A DNA stretch of 64,000 bases from Gaiellasilicea sp963802765 (GTDB taxonomy: Bacteria > Actinomycetota > Thermoleophilia > Gaiellales > Gaiellaceae), in the NCBI GenBank assembly GCA_963802765.1, contig CAWDJZ010000017.1:62001-126000 (forward strand), written 5' to 3'. Under the pieces are notes generated by a model. That model made no database searches. It was not told the origin of the DNA and saw nothing but the letters and a program-made list of their open reading frames with translations. The position numbers and the translations under genes are program-made. Each line of letters opens with the position of its first letter. The first letter of the stretch is position 1. Shown piece by piece: positions 55,275-63,677 of the stretch.

Positions 55275-55302
55275 GCTCCCGCCGGGCGAAGCCCGGCTCC
55301 GC
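55275..55302. repeat. Hairpin repeat, copy B (covaries with 16459-16486)
   Basis: Stem GCCGGGC (55281-55287) and GCCCGGC (55291-55297), loop GAA. Relative to copy A the fourth stem base and its partner are swapped, keeping the pair. Lies between the 54796 gene and pafBC; it could act as a terminator-like stem, though no T-run follows. Confidence 0.6.
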
Positions 55303-55352
55303 CGAGCCCGCGCCGGGCACGCAGTTGACGAGTCGCTAGAGTCGCCCTGCCT

Positions 55353-57380
55353 GTGTCGCACGACACCGACAAGCTGATTCGCCAGCTCTCGCTCGTCGCG
55401 TTCCTGATGGCGGAGCGGCGTCCGTTGACGGCGCGCGACGTCAAGGGCAACGTCGAGGGGTACTCCGAGATGTCGGACGAGGCGTTCGCCCGCCGCTACT
55501 ACTCCGACCGCGCCGAGTTGATCGCGCTCGGCGTCCCGCTCCACTCGCAGCGGGACGAGTTCACCGGAGAGGAGCTCTACACGCTTCGCTCCGAGAACTA
55601 CTTCCTCGACGAGCTCGACCTCGAGGACGACGAGCTCGCGGCGCTCCAGACCGCGCTCTACATGCTCGAGGGCACCTTCGCCTACGCCGAGCCGCTGCGG
55701 CTCGCGCTCCAGAACCTCGCCCTCGGTCGCCCCGGTTTCGACGACGCGCCGACCGAGACGGCCGCCAGCGTCCAGGTTCGCGACCCGGACTACTCGCCGG
55801 AGATGGCGGGGCGGCTGTCGAAGCTCGAGTCGGCGATCTCGAAGCAACGGACGATCAAGTTCAGCTACTGGTCGCCGCGGCGCGACGCCGTCCGAGAGCG
55901 GACGGTGAATCCGTACGCGCTGCGCCGGGACCGGGGCACCTGGTACGTCGTCGGTCACGACACGGGCCACGACGCCGTCCGCACCTTCCGCGTCTCCCGG
56001 ATCCGCAGCGACATCCGCTTCGCGACCCGGCGCGAGCGCGACTTCCGCCGGCCGCCCGACTTCGACGTCGACGCGTACCGCGTCGGGGAGGAGTGGCAGC
56101 ACGGGCCGGTCGCCGGCGTCGCGCGGATCGAGGTCAACGGAGACACCGCCTGGTGGGTGCACCGGACGCTGCCCGAGGCCGGCACGCTCGCGGACGGAGT
56201 CTTCGAGACCGAGTACGCCGACATCGAGCCGCTCGCGGGCTGGATCCTGCGCCAGAACGGGCGTGCTGTCCCGCTCGAGCCGGACGAGCTGCGCGTGGCG
56301 TGCGCCGAGGGCCTGCGCCGCGTTCGCGAGGCGCACGAGGGTGAGCCGCCGAAGCTCGCGCGCGTGAAAGCCGTGTCGAGCGCCGGCGACGGTGCCGAGC
56401 GCGCCGCGCCTCCGGTCGCCCCGGAGCGGTTCGGCGTCCTGCAGGCGCTGCTCGCCCACCTCCTCGCCGCGTGCGGCGACGACCGTCAGGCCGAGCTCGG
56501 CGCGGACGAGCTCGCGTCCCGCTTCCACATCCCGCGCGAGGAGCTCCAGGATCATCTCTCCCTGCTCAACCTCGTCAACTTCGGCGGCGGCTGCTACACG
56601 GTCTACGCCCAGCTCGACGGTGACCGCGTGCGGGTCGACAAGGAGCTTTACGGCGACGTCTTCCGGTTGGCACCGCGCCTGACACCGCTCGAGGCGCGGG
56701 CGATCCGGCTGGCGCTCGACATCGTCGGCCCCTCGATCGCCGCCCAGGTGCACACTCCGCTCGACCGCGTCCGGAAGAAGCTCGAGGAGACGTTCGGCCA
56801 GTTCGAGGACCACCAGACGCCGGAGCCGCGCCCCCAGAGCGACGAGGAGGAGCTCGTCGCCACGCTGTCCGCGGCGATCGAGCAGCGCCGGGTGGTGGCG
56901 ATCGACTACCTGAAGGAGGGCGAGGAGACGCCGAGCGAGCGTCTGATCGAGCCGTACTCGTTCGAGCGCGTGCTCCCGAACTGGATCATCCACACCTGGG
57001 ACCGGTCCTCCGACGGCGAGCGCTCGTTCAGGCTCGACCGGATGCGCTCGGCCCGGCTCACCGACGAGCGGTTCGAGCCGCGCGAGGGCTTCGACCCGCA
57101 CTTCCTCGAGGACACGCGGCCCGTGCGCATCCGCTACGCGAAGCCGATCGCCCGCTACCGCGTCGAGAAGGGTGCGGTCCGGCTCACGGACGGGTCGGCG
57201 GTCGCGACCCTGCGCGCAGGCAAGCGCGGCGACTGGCTGCTCGGCGAGATCCTCGCCGACCGCGGCGAGGCGGTCGTCGTCGAGCCGGAGGACATCCGGC
57301 CCCAGATCGCGAAGCGGGCCGCGCAGCTCCTGCGAGATCTCCGGCTTTCGCGCGTCAGGAGACCGGCAACGTCAACGTGA
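55353..57380 (+). CDS. pafBC: PafBC-type WYL-domain transcriptional activator (fused PafB-PafC)
   Basis: Activator of the RecA-independent DNA-damage response in actinobacteria. The 675 aa product holds two tandem copies of a winged-helix plus WYL module plus WCX region: first (LIRQLSLVAFLMAERRPLTA, then IKFSYWSPRRDAVRERTVNP and GTWYVVGHD), second (FGVLQALLAHLLAACGDD, then VVAIDYLKEGEETPSERLIEP and FRLDRMRSARL). Elsewhere pafB and pafC are adjacent genes; natural fusions are known in some actinobacteria. The GTG at 55353 fits the start of the first helix-turn-helix. It overlaps the convergent histidine kinase by 26 bases. Confidence 0.9.
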   Translation: MSHDTDKLIRQLSLVAFLMAERRPLTARDVKGNVEGYSEMSDEAFARRYYSDRAELIALGVPLHSQRDEFTGEELYTLRSENYFLDELDLEDDELAALQTALYMLEGTFAYAEPLRLALQNLALGRPGFDDAPTETAASVQVRDPDYSPEMAGRLSKLESAISKQRTIKFSYWSPRRDAVRERTVNPYALRRDRGTWYVVGHDTGHDAVRTFRVSRIRSDIRFATRRERDFRRPPDFDVDAYRVGEEWQHGPVAGVARIEVNGDTAWWVHRTLPEAGTLADGVFETEYADIEPLAGWILRQNGRAVPLEPDELRVACAEGLRRVREAHEGEPPKLARVKAVSSAGDGAERAAPPVAPERFGVLQALLAHLLAACGDDRQAELGADELASRFHIPREELQDHLSLLNLVNFGGGCYTVYAQLDGDRVRVDKELYGDVFRLAPRLTPLEARAIRLALDIVGPSIAAQVHTPLDRVRKKLEETFGQFEDHQTPEPRPQSDEEELVATLSAAIEQRRVVAIDYLKEGEETPSERLIEPYSFERVLPNWIIHTWDRSSDGERSFRLDRMRSARLTDERFEPREGFDPHFLEDTRPVRIRYAKPIARYRVEKGAVRLTDGSAVATLRAGKRGDWLLGEILADRGEAVVVEPEDIRPQIAKRAAQLLRDLRLSRVRRPATST

Positions 57381-59112
57381 AGACCGCGCCCTCGCCGGGC
57401 GCGGAGTCGACCGCGAGTGAGCCGCCGTGCGCCTCGGCGAACGAGCGCGAGAGGAAGAGGCCGAGGCCCGTCCCGGGCTTGGCGTTCCCGGTGACGCGGC
57501 CAAACTTCTCGAAGATCTGAGCCTGGTGCTCGGGTGCGATGCCCGGCCCGGTGTCGCGGACGCGGACGACGACGTGGCCGTCGTCGGCGCGGGCCTCCAC
57601 GTGGACCTCGCCGCCGGAGTCGGAGTACTTGATCGCGTTCGAGATCAGGTTGTCGACGAGCTGCCGCAGTCGCTCTGCGTCGCCGCGGACGGCCGGGAGC
57701 GTCGCCGGCAGCTCGGACATGAGGCGGACCTCGTCCTGGCCGATCCCGGCGGCGGCGACGGAGTCGCGCAGAACGTTCGCGAGGTCGACCTCCGCGAAGG
57801 CGTAGCCGAACGTGCCCGCCTCGATGCGCGAGGTGTCGAGGACGTCGCCCACGAGCGCCGCAAGGCGCGTCATCTCGTCGGCGATCACGGTGAGAAACGC
57901 CTCGCGCTGGTCCGGCTTGAGCTCACGCCAGCGATCCTGGAGGGTGTTCGCCGAGCCGATTACGGCGGTTATCGGCGTCCGCAGCTCGTGCGAGACGAGC
58001 GAGACGAAGTCGGCCCGGAGCTCCGAAAGGCGGCGGAGCTCCTCGACTGTGGCCCGCTCGGCCTCGTAGGTGCGGAGATTCTGGACTGCGGTCGCCACGA
58101 GCCGGCCGAGCAGCGTGACGAGATCGATCTCGACGTGGCTGAACGCCGACGGCTCGGTCCGCGAGATCGCGAGCGCACCGATCGAGCGTCCGCCCAGCTG
58201 GAGCGGTGCGAGCACGCGGGAGCGAATGCCGAGCGCGAGCAGGTCCTCCTCGTCCGGGTAGAGCGCCTCGGCGATGTCCTCGCGGTAGACCGTGCAGCCC
58301 TCGCCGATCACCCGCTCGAGGACCGAGTCGGCGATGCCGATCACGCCGCCCGGTGGCAGGTAGTCGCCCGCACCGACGCCCGCCGTCGCCATCACGCGCG
58401 CGCTCCCGCCTTCGACGAGCACGATCGCGGCGCGGTCGAACGGAACGAGGCCACGCAACTCCTGCGTGAAGGCCGCAAACGCTGAGTCGAGCTCGAGCGA
58501 CGAGGAGAGGGCGCGTGCCGCGCGGCTCGTCGCCTCGAGCAGGTCGACGCGCCTGCCCAGCTCGTCGCGCAACCGCTCGGCTTCCGCGGCTCGGTGTTCG
58601 GAGTCACGGGCCTGCGAACGCTCCATTTCCACGAGTCGCCCGACGACACCGCCGAGCGCGAGTGCGACGATTACCCGAATGGCCAGCGCGTCGTACCGGG
58701 GCGGGATGTCGAACTCGCTCTGACGCCACCACTCGAGCGCGAGCAGGATCGGTAGCGTCAGCGCTCCGGCGATCAGGCCGGCACGCAGCCGGAAGAACAA
58801 CGCCGCCTCGACGACGACGAGGAAGATCAGCGACCGCAGCGGCTGCCCGGGCTCCCAGGCGAAGACGAACATCAGGCCGGTCGCGATCACGGCGTCGGTG
58901 AGCACGCAGGCGAGCACGAGGTTGCGGCGGCGCCTCTGCCGGCGGTACGTGAGGCCGAGCAGGGCGAGCGAGACGACGGCCGACGCTCCGACCAGGATCC
59001 AGGCCGCCTCCTCGTAGCCGGGCGGGAAGCTCTCGCGATCGACGAAGACCTTCAGCGCCGCGAGGCCGACGAGACCCAGGCGCACGAACGCGAGGACCCG
59101 GATCAGGTGCAT
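57355..59112 (-). CDS. Orphan sensor histidine kinase with GAF domain
   Basis: The 585 aa product has an N-terminal membrane block of about six helices (VLAFVRLGLVGLAALKVFV to AIRVIVALALGGVVGRLVEM), a coiled-coil linker, a GAF domain (FDRAAIVLVEGGSARVMATAG), the phospho-acceptor box LVSHELRTPITAVIGSANTL, and an ATPase domain (NLISNAIKYSDSGGEV, DTGPGIAPEHQAQIFEKFGR, GTGLGLFLSRSFAEAHGG). No response regulator is adjacent. The ATG at 59112 overlaps the queG stop by 10 bases, so both are expressed together. Its signal is unknown. Confidence 0.92.
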   Translation of the reverse strand: MHLIRVLAFVRLGLVGLAALKVFVDRESFPPGYEEAAWILVGASAVVSLALLGLTYRRQRRRRNLVLACVLTDAVIATGLMFVFAWEPGQPLRSLIFLVVVEAALFFRLRAGLIAGALTLPILLALEWWRQSEFDIPPRYDALAIRVIVALALGGVVGRLVEMERSQARDSEHRAAEAERLRDELGRRVDLLEATSRAARALSSSLELDSAFAAFTQELRGLVPFDRAAIVLVEGGSARVMATAGVGAGDYLPPGGVIGIADSVLERVIGEGCTVYREDIAEALYPDEEDLLALGIRSRVLAPLQLGGRSIGALAISRTEPSAFSHVEIDLVTLLGRLVATAVQNLRTYEAERATVEELRRLSELRADFVSLVSHELRTPITAVIGSANTLQDRWRELKPDQREAFLTVIADEMTRLAALVGDVLDTSRIEAGTFGYAFAEVDLANVLRDSVAAAGIGQDEVRLMSELPATLPAVRGDAERLRQLVDNLISNAIKYSDSGGEVHVEARADDGHVVVRVRDTGPGIAPEHQAQIFEKFGRVTGNAKPGTGLGLFLSRSFAEAHGGSLAVDSAPGEGAVFTLTLPVS

Positions 59113-60116
59113 GCGCGGCTCCGCTCGTCGATCCTGGCGAGCGCCCAGCGTGCGTGCTCGCTCAGGACCTCGTCGTCGTCGTCCGCGTAGCGCTCGACCA
59201 CCGCGCGCTCTGCGTCGCCGCCGACGTTGCCTGCCGCCACGAGCGCATTCCGGCGCAGCCACCGCGGATCGTTGCGCGGGACGTAGAGCCGGTCGTATCG
59301 CGCGACGAGCTCCTCTCCGTCCACCTCCAGCCATTCCAGGAGGGAAACGTCCGGTTCGGCACCCTCGGCCGGAGCGAGGTCGGCCCGGCGCTTCTCGACG
59401 CCCCGGTTCCAGGGACACACCTCCTGGCAGATGTCGCAGCCGTAGACGAGCGCGCCGAGCTCGGCGCGGTATGGCTCCGGGATCGGCGCGGGCGCCTGCG
59501 TCCAGTACGAGAGGCAGCGCGTCGAATCGAGTGTCCCGGGCTCGTCGAGCGCTCCGGTCGGACAGGCGTCGATGCAGAGCGTGCAGGAGCCGCAACCGGC
59601 GTCGAGCGGGTGCGACGTCCCGACGTCCTGGTCGGTGACGAGGGTGCCGAGCACGACCCACGAACCATGGCGCCGCGTGATCGCAAGCGTGTTCTTGCCG
59701 TAGAAGGCAACGCCTGCGCGTACCGCCCCCTCCCGGTCGACATGGTCGTTGGCGTCGACGAGCACGCGATATGAGCCGCCGAGCCTGTGACCGAGCGCTT
59801 CGAGCTTCTCCCGCAACTCCGCGTACCGGTCCGACCAGGTGTAGCGCGCGAGCCGCCCCTGGCCCTGTTCCCGCTCCGGTTCCGGTGCGTAGTAGCAGAG
59901 CGCGGCCGAGATCACCGTGCGCGCTCCCGGGAGCAGCGACTCCGGGTGGCAGGAGACCTCGGGCCGCCGCGTCGTGAAGCCCATGTCCGCGAAGAGGCCG
60001 CGCTCCTTGCGCTCCCGGATGTGCCGCTCCGTCTCCCCGTATGCCTCGGCGGGCGCCGCGCCGATCGCGTCGAGCCCGAGCTCGGCGCCCGCGAGAGCCA
60101 GCTCTGCAGCCGTCAT
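59103..60116 (-). CDS. queG: Epoxyqueuosine reductase QueG
   Basis: Cobalamin- and iron-sulfur-dependent enzyme for the last step of queuosine synthesis. The 337 aa product has the QueG N-terminal domain (GLDAIGAAPAEAYGETERHI, GFTTRRPEVSCHPESLLPGA), the cobalamin-side VDREGAVRAGVAFYGKNTL, and two 4Fe-4S motifs CGSCTLCIDACPTGAL and CDICQEVCPWN, then a HEAT-like tail (WLRRNALVAAGNVGGDAERA). The ATG at 60116 is 15 bases from the divergent oxidoreductase gene. It completes the tgt-queA-queG set of the window. Confidence 0.96.
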   Translation of the reverse strand: MTAAELALAGAELGLDAIGAAPAEAYGETERHIRERKERGLFADMGFTTRRPEVSCHPESLLPGARTVISAALCYYAPEPEREQGQGRLARYTWSDRYAELREKLEALGHRLGGSYRVLVDANDHVDREGAVRAGVAFYGKNTLAITRRHGSWVVLGTLVTDQDVGTSHPLDAGCGSCTLCIDACPTGALDEPGTLDSTRCLSYWTQAPAPIPEPYRAELGALVYGCDICQEVCPWNRGVEKRRADLAPAEGAEPDVSLLEWLEVDGEELVARYDRLYVPRNDPRWLRRNALVAAGNVGGDAERAVVERYADDDDEVLSEHARWALARIDERSRACT

Positions 60117-60131
60117 GACAGGATTGTGCAC

Positions 60132-61079
60132 ATGAAGGCGATCAGGATCCACGAGGACGGCGGACCCGAGGTGCTCCGCTACGAGGACGTTCCCGACCCG
60201 GTTGCTGGCCCGGGCGAGGTGCTCGTCTCGCTCCGGGCGGCCTCTCTGAACCATCTCGACCTCTGGGTTCGTAAAGGTCTTCCTTCGGTGCCGAAGCCCC
60301 GCATCCTCGGCGCCGACGGCGCGGGCGTCCGTGTGGACACCGGCGAGCGCGTTGTCATCAATCCCGGCCTGGAGCACGGCTCCGTGATCACGGTGATCGG
60401 CGAGCACACCGATGGAACGCACTGCGAGCTGATCGCCGTCCCGGAGACGAACGTCTTCCCCCTCGACGACGCGATCGACTTCGAGACGGCGGCCGCCTTT
60501 CCGCTCGTCTTCGAAACCGCCTTCCGGATGCTGGTCTCGAGGGCGCAGATCCAGTCCGGCGAGTGGGTGCTGATCTGGGGCATCGGCGGCGGCGTCGCGC
60601 AGGCCTGCTTCGAGATCGCGCGCGCGGTGGGCGCCAAGACACTCGTGACCTCGGGGTCCGAGGAGAAGCTCGCCCGCGCGCGTGAGTGGGGCGCGGACCT
60701 CGCCGTCCCGCATGCCGACGCTGCGGCAGCGGCCAAGGAGCTCGGCGGCGTCGACCTCGTCGTCGAGACCGTGGGCGAGGCGACGTGGAAGGACTCGCTC
60801 TCGGCGGTCAAGACCGGCGGCCGCGTCGTCGTCTGCGGCGCAACCAGCGGCCCGAACCCGCCCGCCCAGCTGCACCGCTTCTGGTGGAAGCAGCTGACGG
60901 TCTACGGCTCGACGATGGGCACGCGGAACGACTTCCTCGCCGCGTACGAGCTGGTTCGGAGCGGCCGGGTGCGGGTGCACATCGACTCGACGTTCCCGCT
61001 CGCCGAGGCCCAGGCCGCCCACGAGCGGCTGGAGCGCGGCGAGCAGCTCGGCAAGATCGTGCTGACGATCCCGTCGTAG
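60132..61079 (+). CDS. Zinc-type alcohol dehydrogenase-like (MDR family) oxidoreductase
   Basis: NAD(P)-dependent medium-chain reductase. The 315 aa product has MKAIRIHEDGGPEVLRYEDV, SLNHLDLWVRKGLP, ILGADGAGVRV, the cofactor site GEWVLIWGIGGGVAQACFEI and VVETVGEATWKDSL. The structural-zinc loop with four cysteines is absent and the catalytic-zinc ligands are not evident, so it belongs with quinone oxidoreductase-like members. Start at ATG 60132. Substrate unknown. The next gene follows by 6 bases. Confidence 0.9.
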   Translation: MKAIRIHEDGGPEVLRYEDVPDPVAGPGEVLVSLRAASLNHLDLWVRKGLPSVPKPRILGADGAGVRVDTGERVVINPGLEHGSVITVIGEHTDGTHCELIAVPETNVFPLDDAIDFETAAAFPLVFETAFRMLVSRAQIQSGEWVLIWGIGGGVAQACFEIARAVGAKTLVTSGSEEKLARAREWGADLAVPHADAAAAAKELGGVDLVVETVGEATWKDSLSAVKTGGRVVVCGATSGPNPPAQLHRFWWKQLTVYGSTMGTRNDFLAAYELVRSGRVRVHIDSTFPLAEAQAAHERLERGEQLGKIVLTIPS

Positions 61080-61085
61080 CCGCCG

Positions 61086-61463
61086 ATGGAAGAGTCGACA
61101 ACACCTGCCGACGAAGCCGCGATCGCCCAGGCGGCGCTCGACTACTACGAAGGGTGGTTCGACGGCGACGCCGAGCGGATGCAGCGCGCGCTCCATCCGG
61201 ACCTCGTCAAGCGGGCGCTCCACGAGGACGGCCGCACGCTCGAGCTGACCACCGCGGAAGGGATGATCGAGGCGACGGCGCGAGGTGTCGGCAGGAGCCG
61301 GGATCCCGGCAAGGAGCAGCGCGGCATCGAGGTGGAGATCGAGGACGTCCACCGAGACATCGCCAACGTGACCGTGTACTCGGCCGTCTACGTCGACTAC
61401 CTTCAGCTCGCGCGCACGCGAGACGGCTGGAAGATCGTGAACGTGCTCTGGCAGGGGAGGTAG
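61086..61463 (+). CDS. NTF2-like / putative lumazine-binding family protein
   Basis: The 125 aa product has the SnoaL/NTF2-like pattern: AIAQAALDYYEGWFDGDAER, ALHPDLVKRALHEDG, TAEGMIEATARG, VYSAVYVDYLQLARTRDGWK, IVNVLWQ, like the PF12893 group. Such proteins are small barrels with a hydrophobic pocket and often unknown ligand. It probably forms one transcript with the MDR gene before it. Confidence 0.82.
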   Translation: MEESTTPADEAAIAQAALDYYEGWFDGDAERMQRALHPDLVKRALHEDGRTLELTTAEGMIEATARGVGRSRDPGKEQRGIEVEIEDVHRDIANVTVYSAVYVDYLQLARTRDGWKIVNVLWQGR

Positions 61464-61502
61464 CGCGGAGCGCCGAGCGATGTCGCCAGCTAGCGTCAGG
61501 CC

Positions 61503-62396
61503 GTGGCCCGGCTGCACCTCGGCCTGATCCTGCCGAACTACGGCGAGTCGCTCGGCGCCGAGCGGCTCGCGTCGACCGCGGTCGCCGCCGAGGAGGCCGG
61601 CTTCGACTCCGGCTGGGTCACGGACCACGTGATCGTGCCGCCGGAGCACGCGCCCGTGTACGGGACGATCGCGGAGGCGCTCGTGTCGCTCGGCTTCCTC
61701 GCCGCGCGGACGGAACGGCTCGAGCTCGGCGTGTCGGCGCTCGTCGTCCCGCAGCGCAACCCGCTCGTCGTGCTCAAGCAGCTGGCGACGCTCGACCTGC
61801 TCTCGGGCGGCCGCATCGTGACCGCCGTCACCGCTGGCTGGATGGAGGGCGAGTTCGCGCTGCTCGGCGCAGACTTCGAGCGCCGAGGGCGCCTGCTCGA
61901 CGAGTGGCTCGACCTCGCCGAGGCGGTGTTCGCGCAGATGCCGGGACACGTCGTCTACGAGGGTGACGTCTTCTCGGTGGACGGCTGGCTCGCGCCGGCG
62001 CTCGTTCGTCCCGGCGGCCCCGAGCTCTGGGTGGCCGGGGTGTCGCGGGCGACGGTGCGACGGGCCGCCCGCACGGGTGTCTGGCACCCGGTGGCGCTGC
62101 CGCCGGACGAGCTCCGCCCGCTCGCCGCCGAGCTGCGCGAGCGACGGCCGGACAGCCGCATCGTCCTGCGCATCGGCGTCTCGCTCCGGCCCGAACGCGA
62201 AGCGGGGCGCGACGAGCGCGGCCGCCATGCGATCGCCGGCCCGCCGGAGTGGGTCGCCTCGCGGCTCCAGGAGTACGTGGACGACGGCTGCGACGGCTTC
62301 GTCGTCAACCTCGAGTACGACCGGCCGGGCCTGGACGAGCGCGTGCTCGAGTTCGGCGAGCGCGTGGCCCGGCCGTTACGGGCGGAGAACGGCTAG
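61503..62396 (+). CDS. LLM-class (F420-dependent type) oxidoreductase
   Basis: Luciferase-like TIM-barrel flavin or F420 enzyme. The 297 aa product begins LHLGLILPNYGESLGAERLA, has the WVTDHVIVPPEH metal-free His motif, GVSALVVPQRNPLVVLKQLA, TLDLLSGGRIVTAVTAGW and LVRPGGPELWVAGVS. The pattern matches actinobacterial F420-dependent members, but FMN use cannot be excluded. The GTG at 61503 is preceded by a 39-base gap. The TAG overlaps the stop of the convergent MIP18-type gene by 4 bases. Confidence 0.88.
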   Translation: MARLHLGLILPNYGESLGAERLASTAVAAEEAGFDSGWVTDHVIVPPEHAPVYGTIAEALVSLGFLAARTERLELGVSALVVPQRNPLVVLKQLATLDLLSGGRIVTAVTAGWMEGEFALLGADFERRGRLLDEWLDLAEAVFAQMPGHVVYEGDVFSVDGWLAPALVRPGGPELWVAGVSRATVRRAARTGVWHPVALPPDELRPLAAELRERRPDSRIVLRIGVSLRPEREAGRDERGRHAIAGPPEWVASRLQEYVDDGCDGFVVNLEYDRPGLDERVLEFGERVARPLRAENG

Positions 62397-62692
62397 CCGA
62401 AGCCGAGGATGAACTTGGCGTCGTCGGACATCTTGTCCGGCGTCCACGGCGGGTCGAAGGTCAGCTCGACCTCGACCTCCTCCACGCCCTCGACCGCGGC
62501 CGTGGCGTTGTGGATGTCCTCCTGGATCATCGGCCCCGCCGGGCAGCCCATCGACGTGAGCGTGTGGATCACCTTCACCTTCGGGCCCTCGATCTCGAGG
62601 TCGTAGAAGAGCCCGAGCTCGACGATGTCCATCCCGAGCTCCGGGTCCTCGACGGTGTGCAGCGCGTTGACGATCTCCTCGCGGTCGACCAT
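62393..62692 (-). CDS. MIP18/SufT-family (DUF59) iron-sulfur assembly factor
   Basis: Small protein helping Fe-S cluster maturation. The 99 aa product has the DUF59 signature REEIVNALHTVEDPELGMDI, VELGLFYDLEIEG, TSMGCPAGPMIQEDI with the conserved Cys, and VELTFDPPWTPDKMS. It is a standalone form, neither fused to an ATPase nor inside a suf operon here. The ATG at 62692 is 9 bases after the glpX stop, so they share a transcript. Confidence 0.9.
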   Translation of the reverse strand: MVDREEIVNALHTVEDPELGMDIVELGLFYDLEIEGPKVKVIHTLTSMGCPAGPMIQEDIHNATAAVEGVEEVEVELTFDPPWTPDKMSDDAKFILGFG

Positions 62693-62701
62693 GACGTCAG
62701 G

Positions 62702-63677
62702 TTAGCCGAGGAGGCGCACCTCCTCCTTCCGCTCGCGGGCGAAGAAGTGGATGCTCTCGGCGAAGCGGACCCAGTTGCAGCGCATGCACATCACGAGGGA
62801 GTGCGTGCGGGCGCTGTCGGTCAGGAAGCGGACGCCGCGGAGGAGGTCGCCGTTCGAGACTCCGGTCGCGGCGACGATCACCTCGCCGGGGGCGAGGTCG
62901 TCGGAGGAGAAGACGCGAGTCACGTCCTCGACCCCGTGCTCCGCCGCGGCCTCGATCTCACCGCGCGTCGTCGGCCAGAGCTGCGCTTGGAGCTCGCCGC
63001 CGAGGCAGCGCAGCGCCGCGGCGGACAGCACGGCCTGGCGCGTGCCGCCGATCCCGACCGCGAGGTGGTCGTTCGTGCCCCGAATCGCCGCCGAGATCGA
63101 CGCGGTCACGTCGCCGTCCTGGATCAGCTTGATGCGGGCGCCCGCGGCGCGGATCTCCTCGATCAGGTCGTGGTGGCGGGGCCGGTCGAGCACGAGCGCG
63201 GTGATGTCGTTCGCGTTGCGACCGAACGCCTCGGCGATCGCCGCGACGTTCTCGCCGATCGGGCGCGTCAAGTCGATCCGCCCCACCGCTCGCGGGCCGA
63301 CGGCCATCCGCCGCATGTACATGTCCGGCAAGCGCAGCAGCGAGCCGGGTGGTCCCGCGGCGAGCATCGCCATCGCGCCCGTACCCCCGCGGGCGACGAC
63401 GCCGCGACCTTCGAGCGGATCGAGGGCGAGGTCGAACGCCTCGCCGCCGGCGCCCACCTCGGCGCCGACCGGCAGCACGCCGTCCTCCCTCGAGCCGATC
63501 ACGACCGTTGCCGAGACGGGGAGCTCCGAGAGCCCGGCGAGCATCGCTCCCTCGGCCGCCTCCTCGGCCGCATCCTGGTCGTCCCGCCCGAGCCAGCGCG
63601 CCGAGGCGAGGCTCGCCCACTCGGTTGCGCGCGCGAACAGCGCGCACGGGCACGTCGGTTCTCGGCTCGTCGCTCAC
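62702..63677 (-). CDS. glpX: Fructose-1,6-bisphosphatase class II GlpX (probable 1-nt insertion near 63641)
   Basis: Gluconeogenic phosphatase. The main frame has ALFARATEWASLASARWLGR (upstream of its first ATG at 63544), VVIGSREDGVLPVG, LALDPLEGRGVVARGGTGA, MYMRRMAVGP, KLIQDGDVTASI, and the substrate loop AVGIGGTRQAVLSAAALRCL. The expected start, GTG 63677 in a GTGA overlap with the upstream stop, is one frame away (SDEPRTDVPVR). Removing one G near 63641-63645 joins them into 324 aa. The usual acidic metal-binding GEGEKD is reduced to GSREDG, a departure worth noting. The MIP18-type gene follows. Confidence 0.9.
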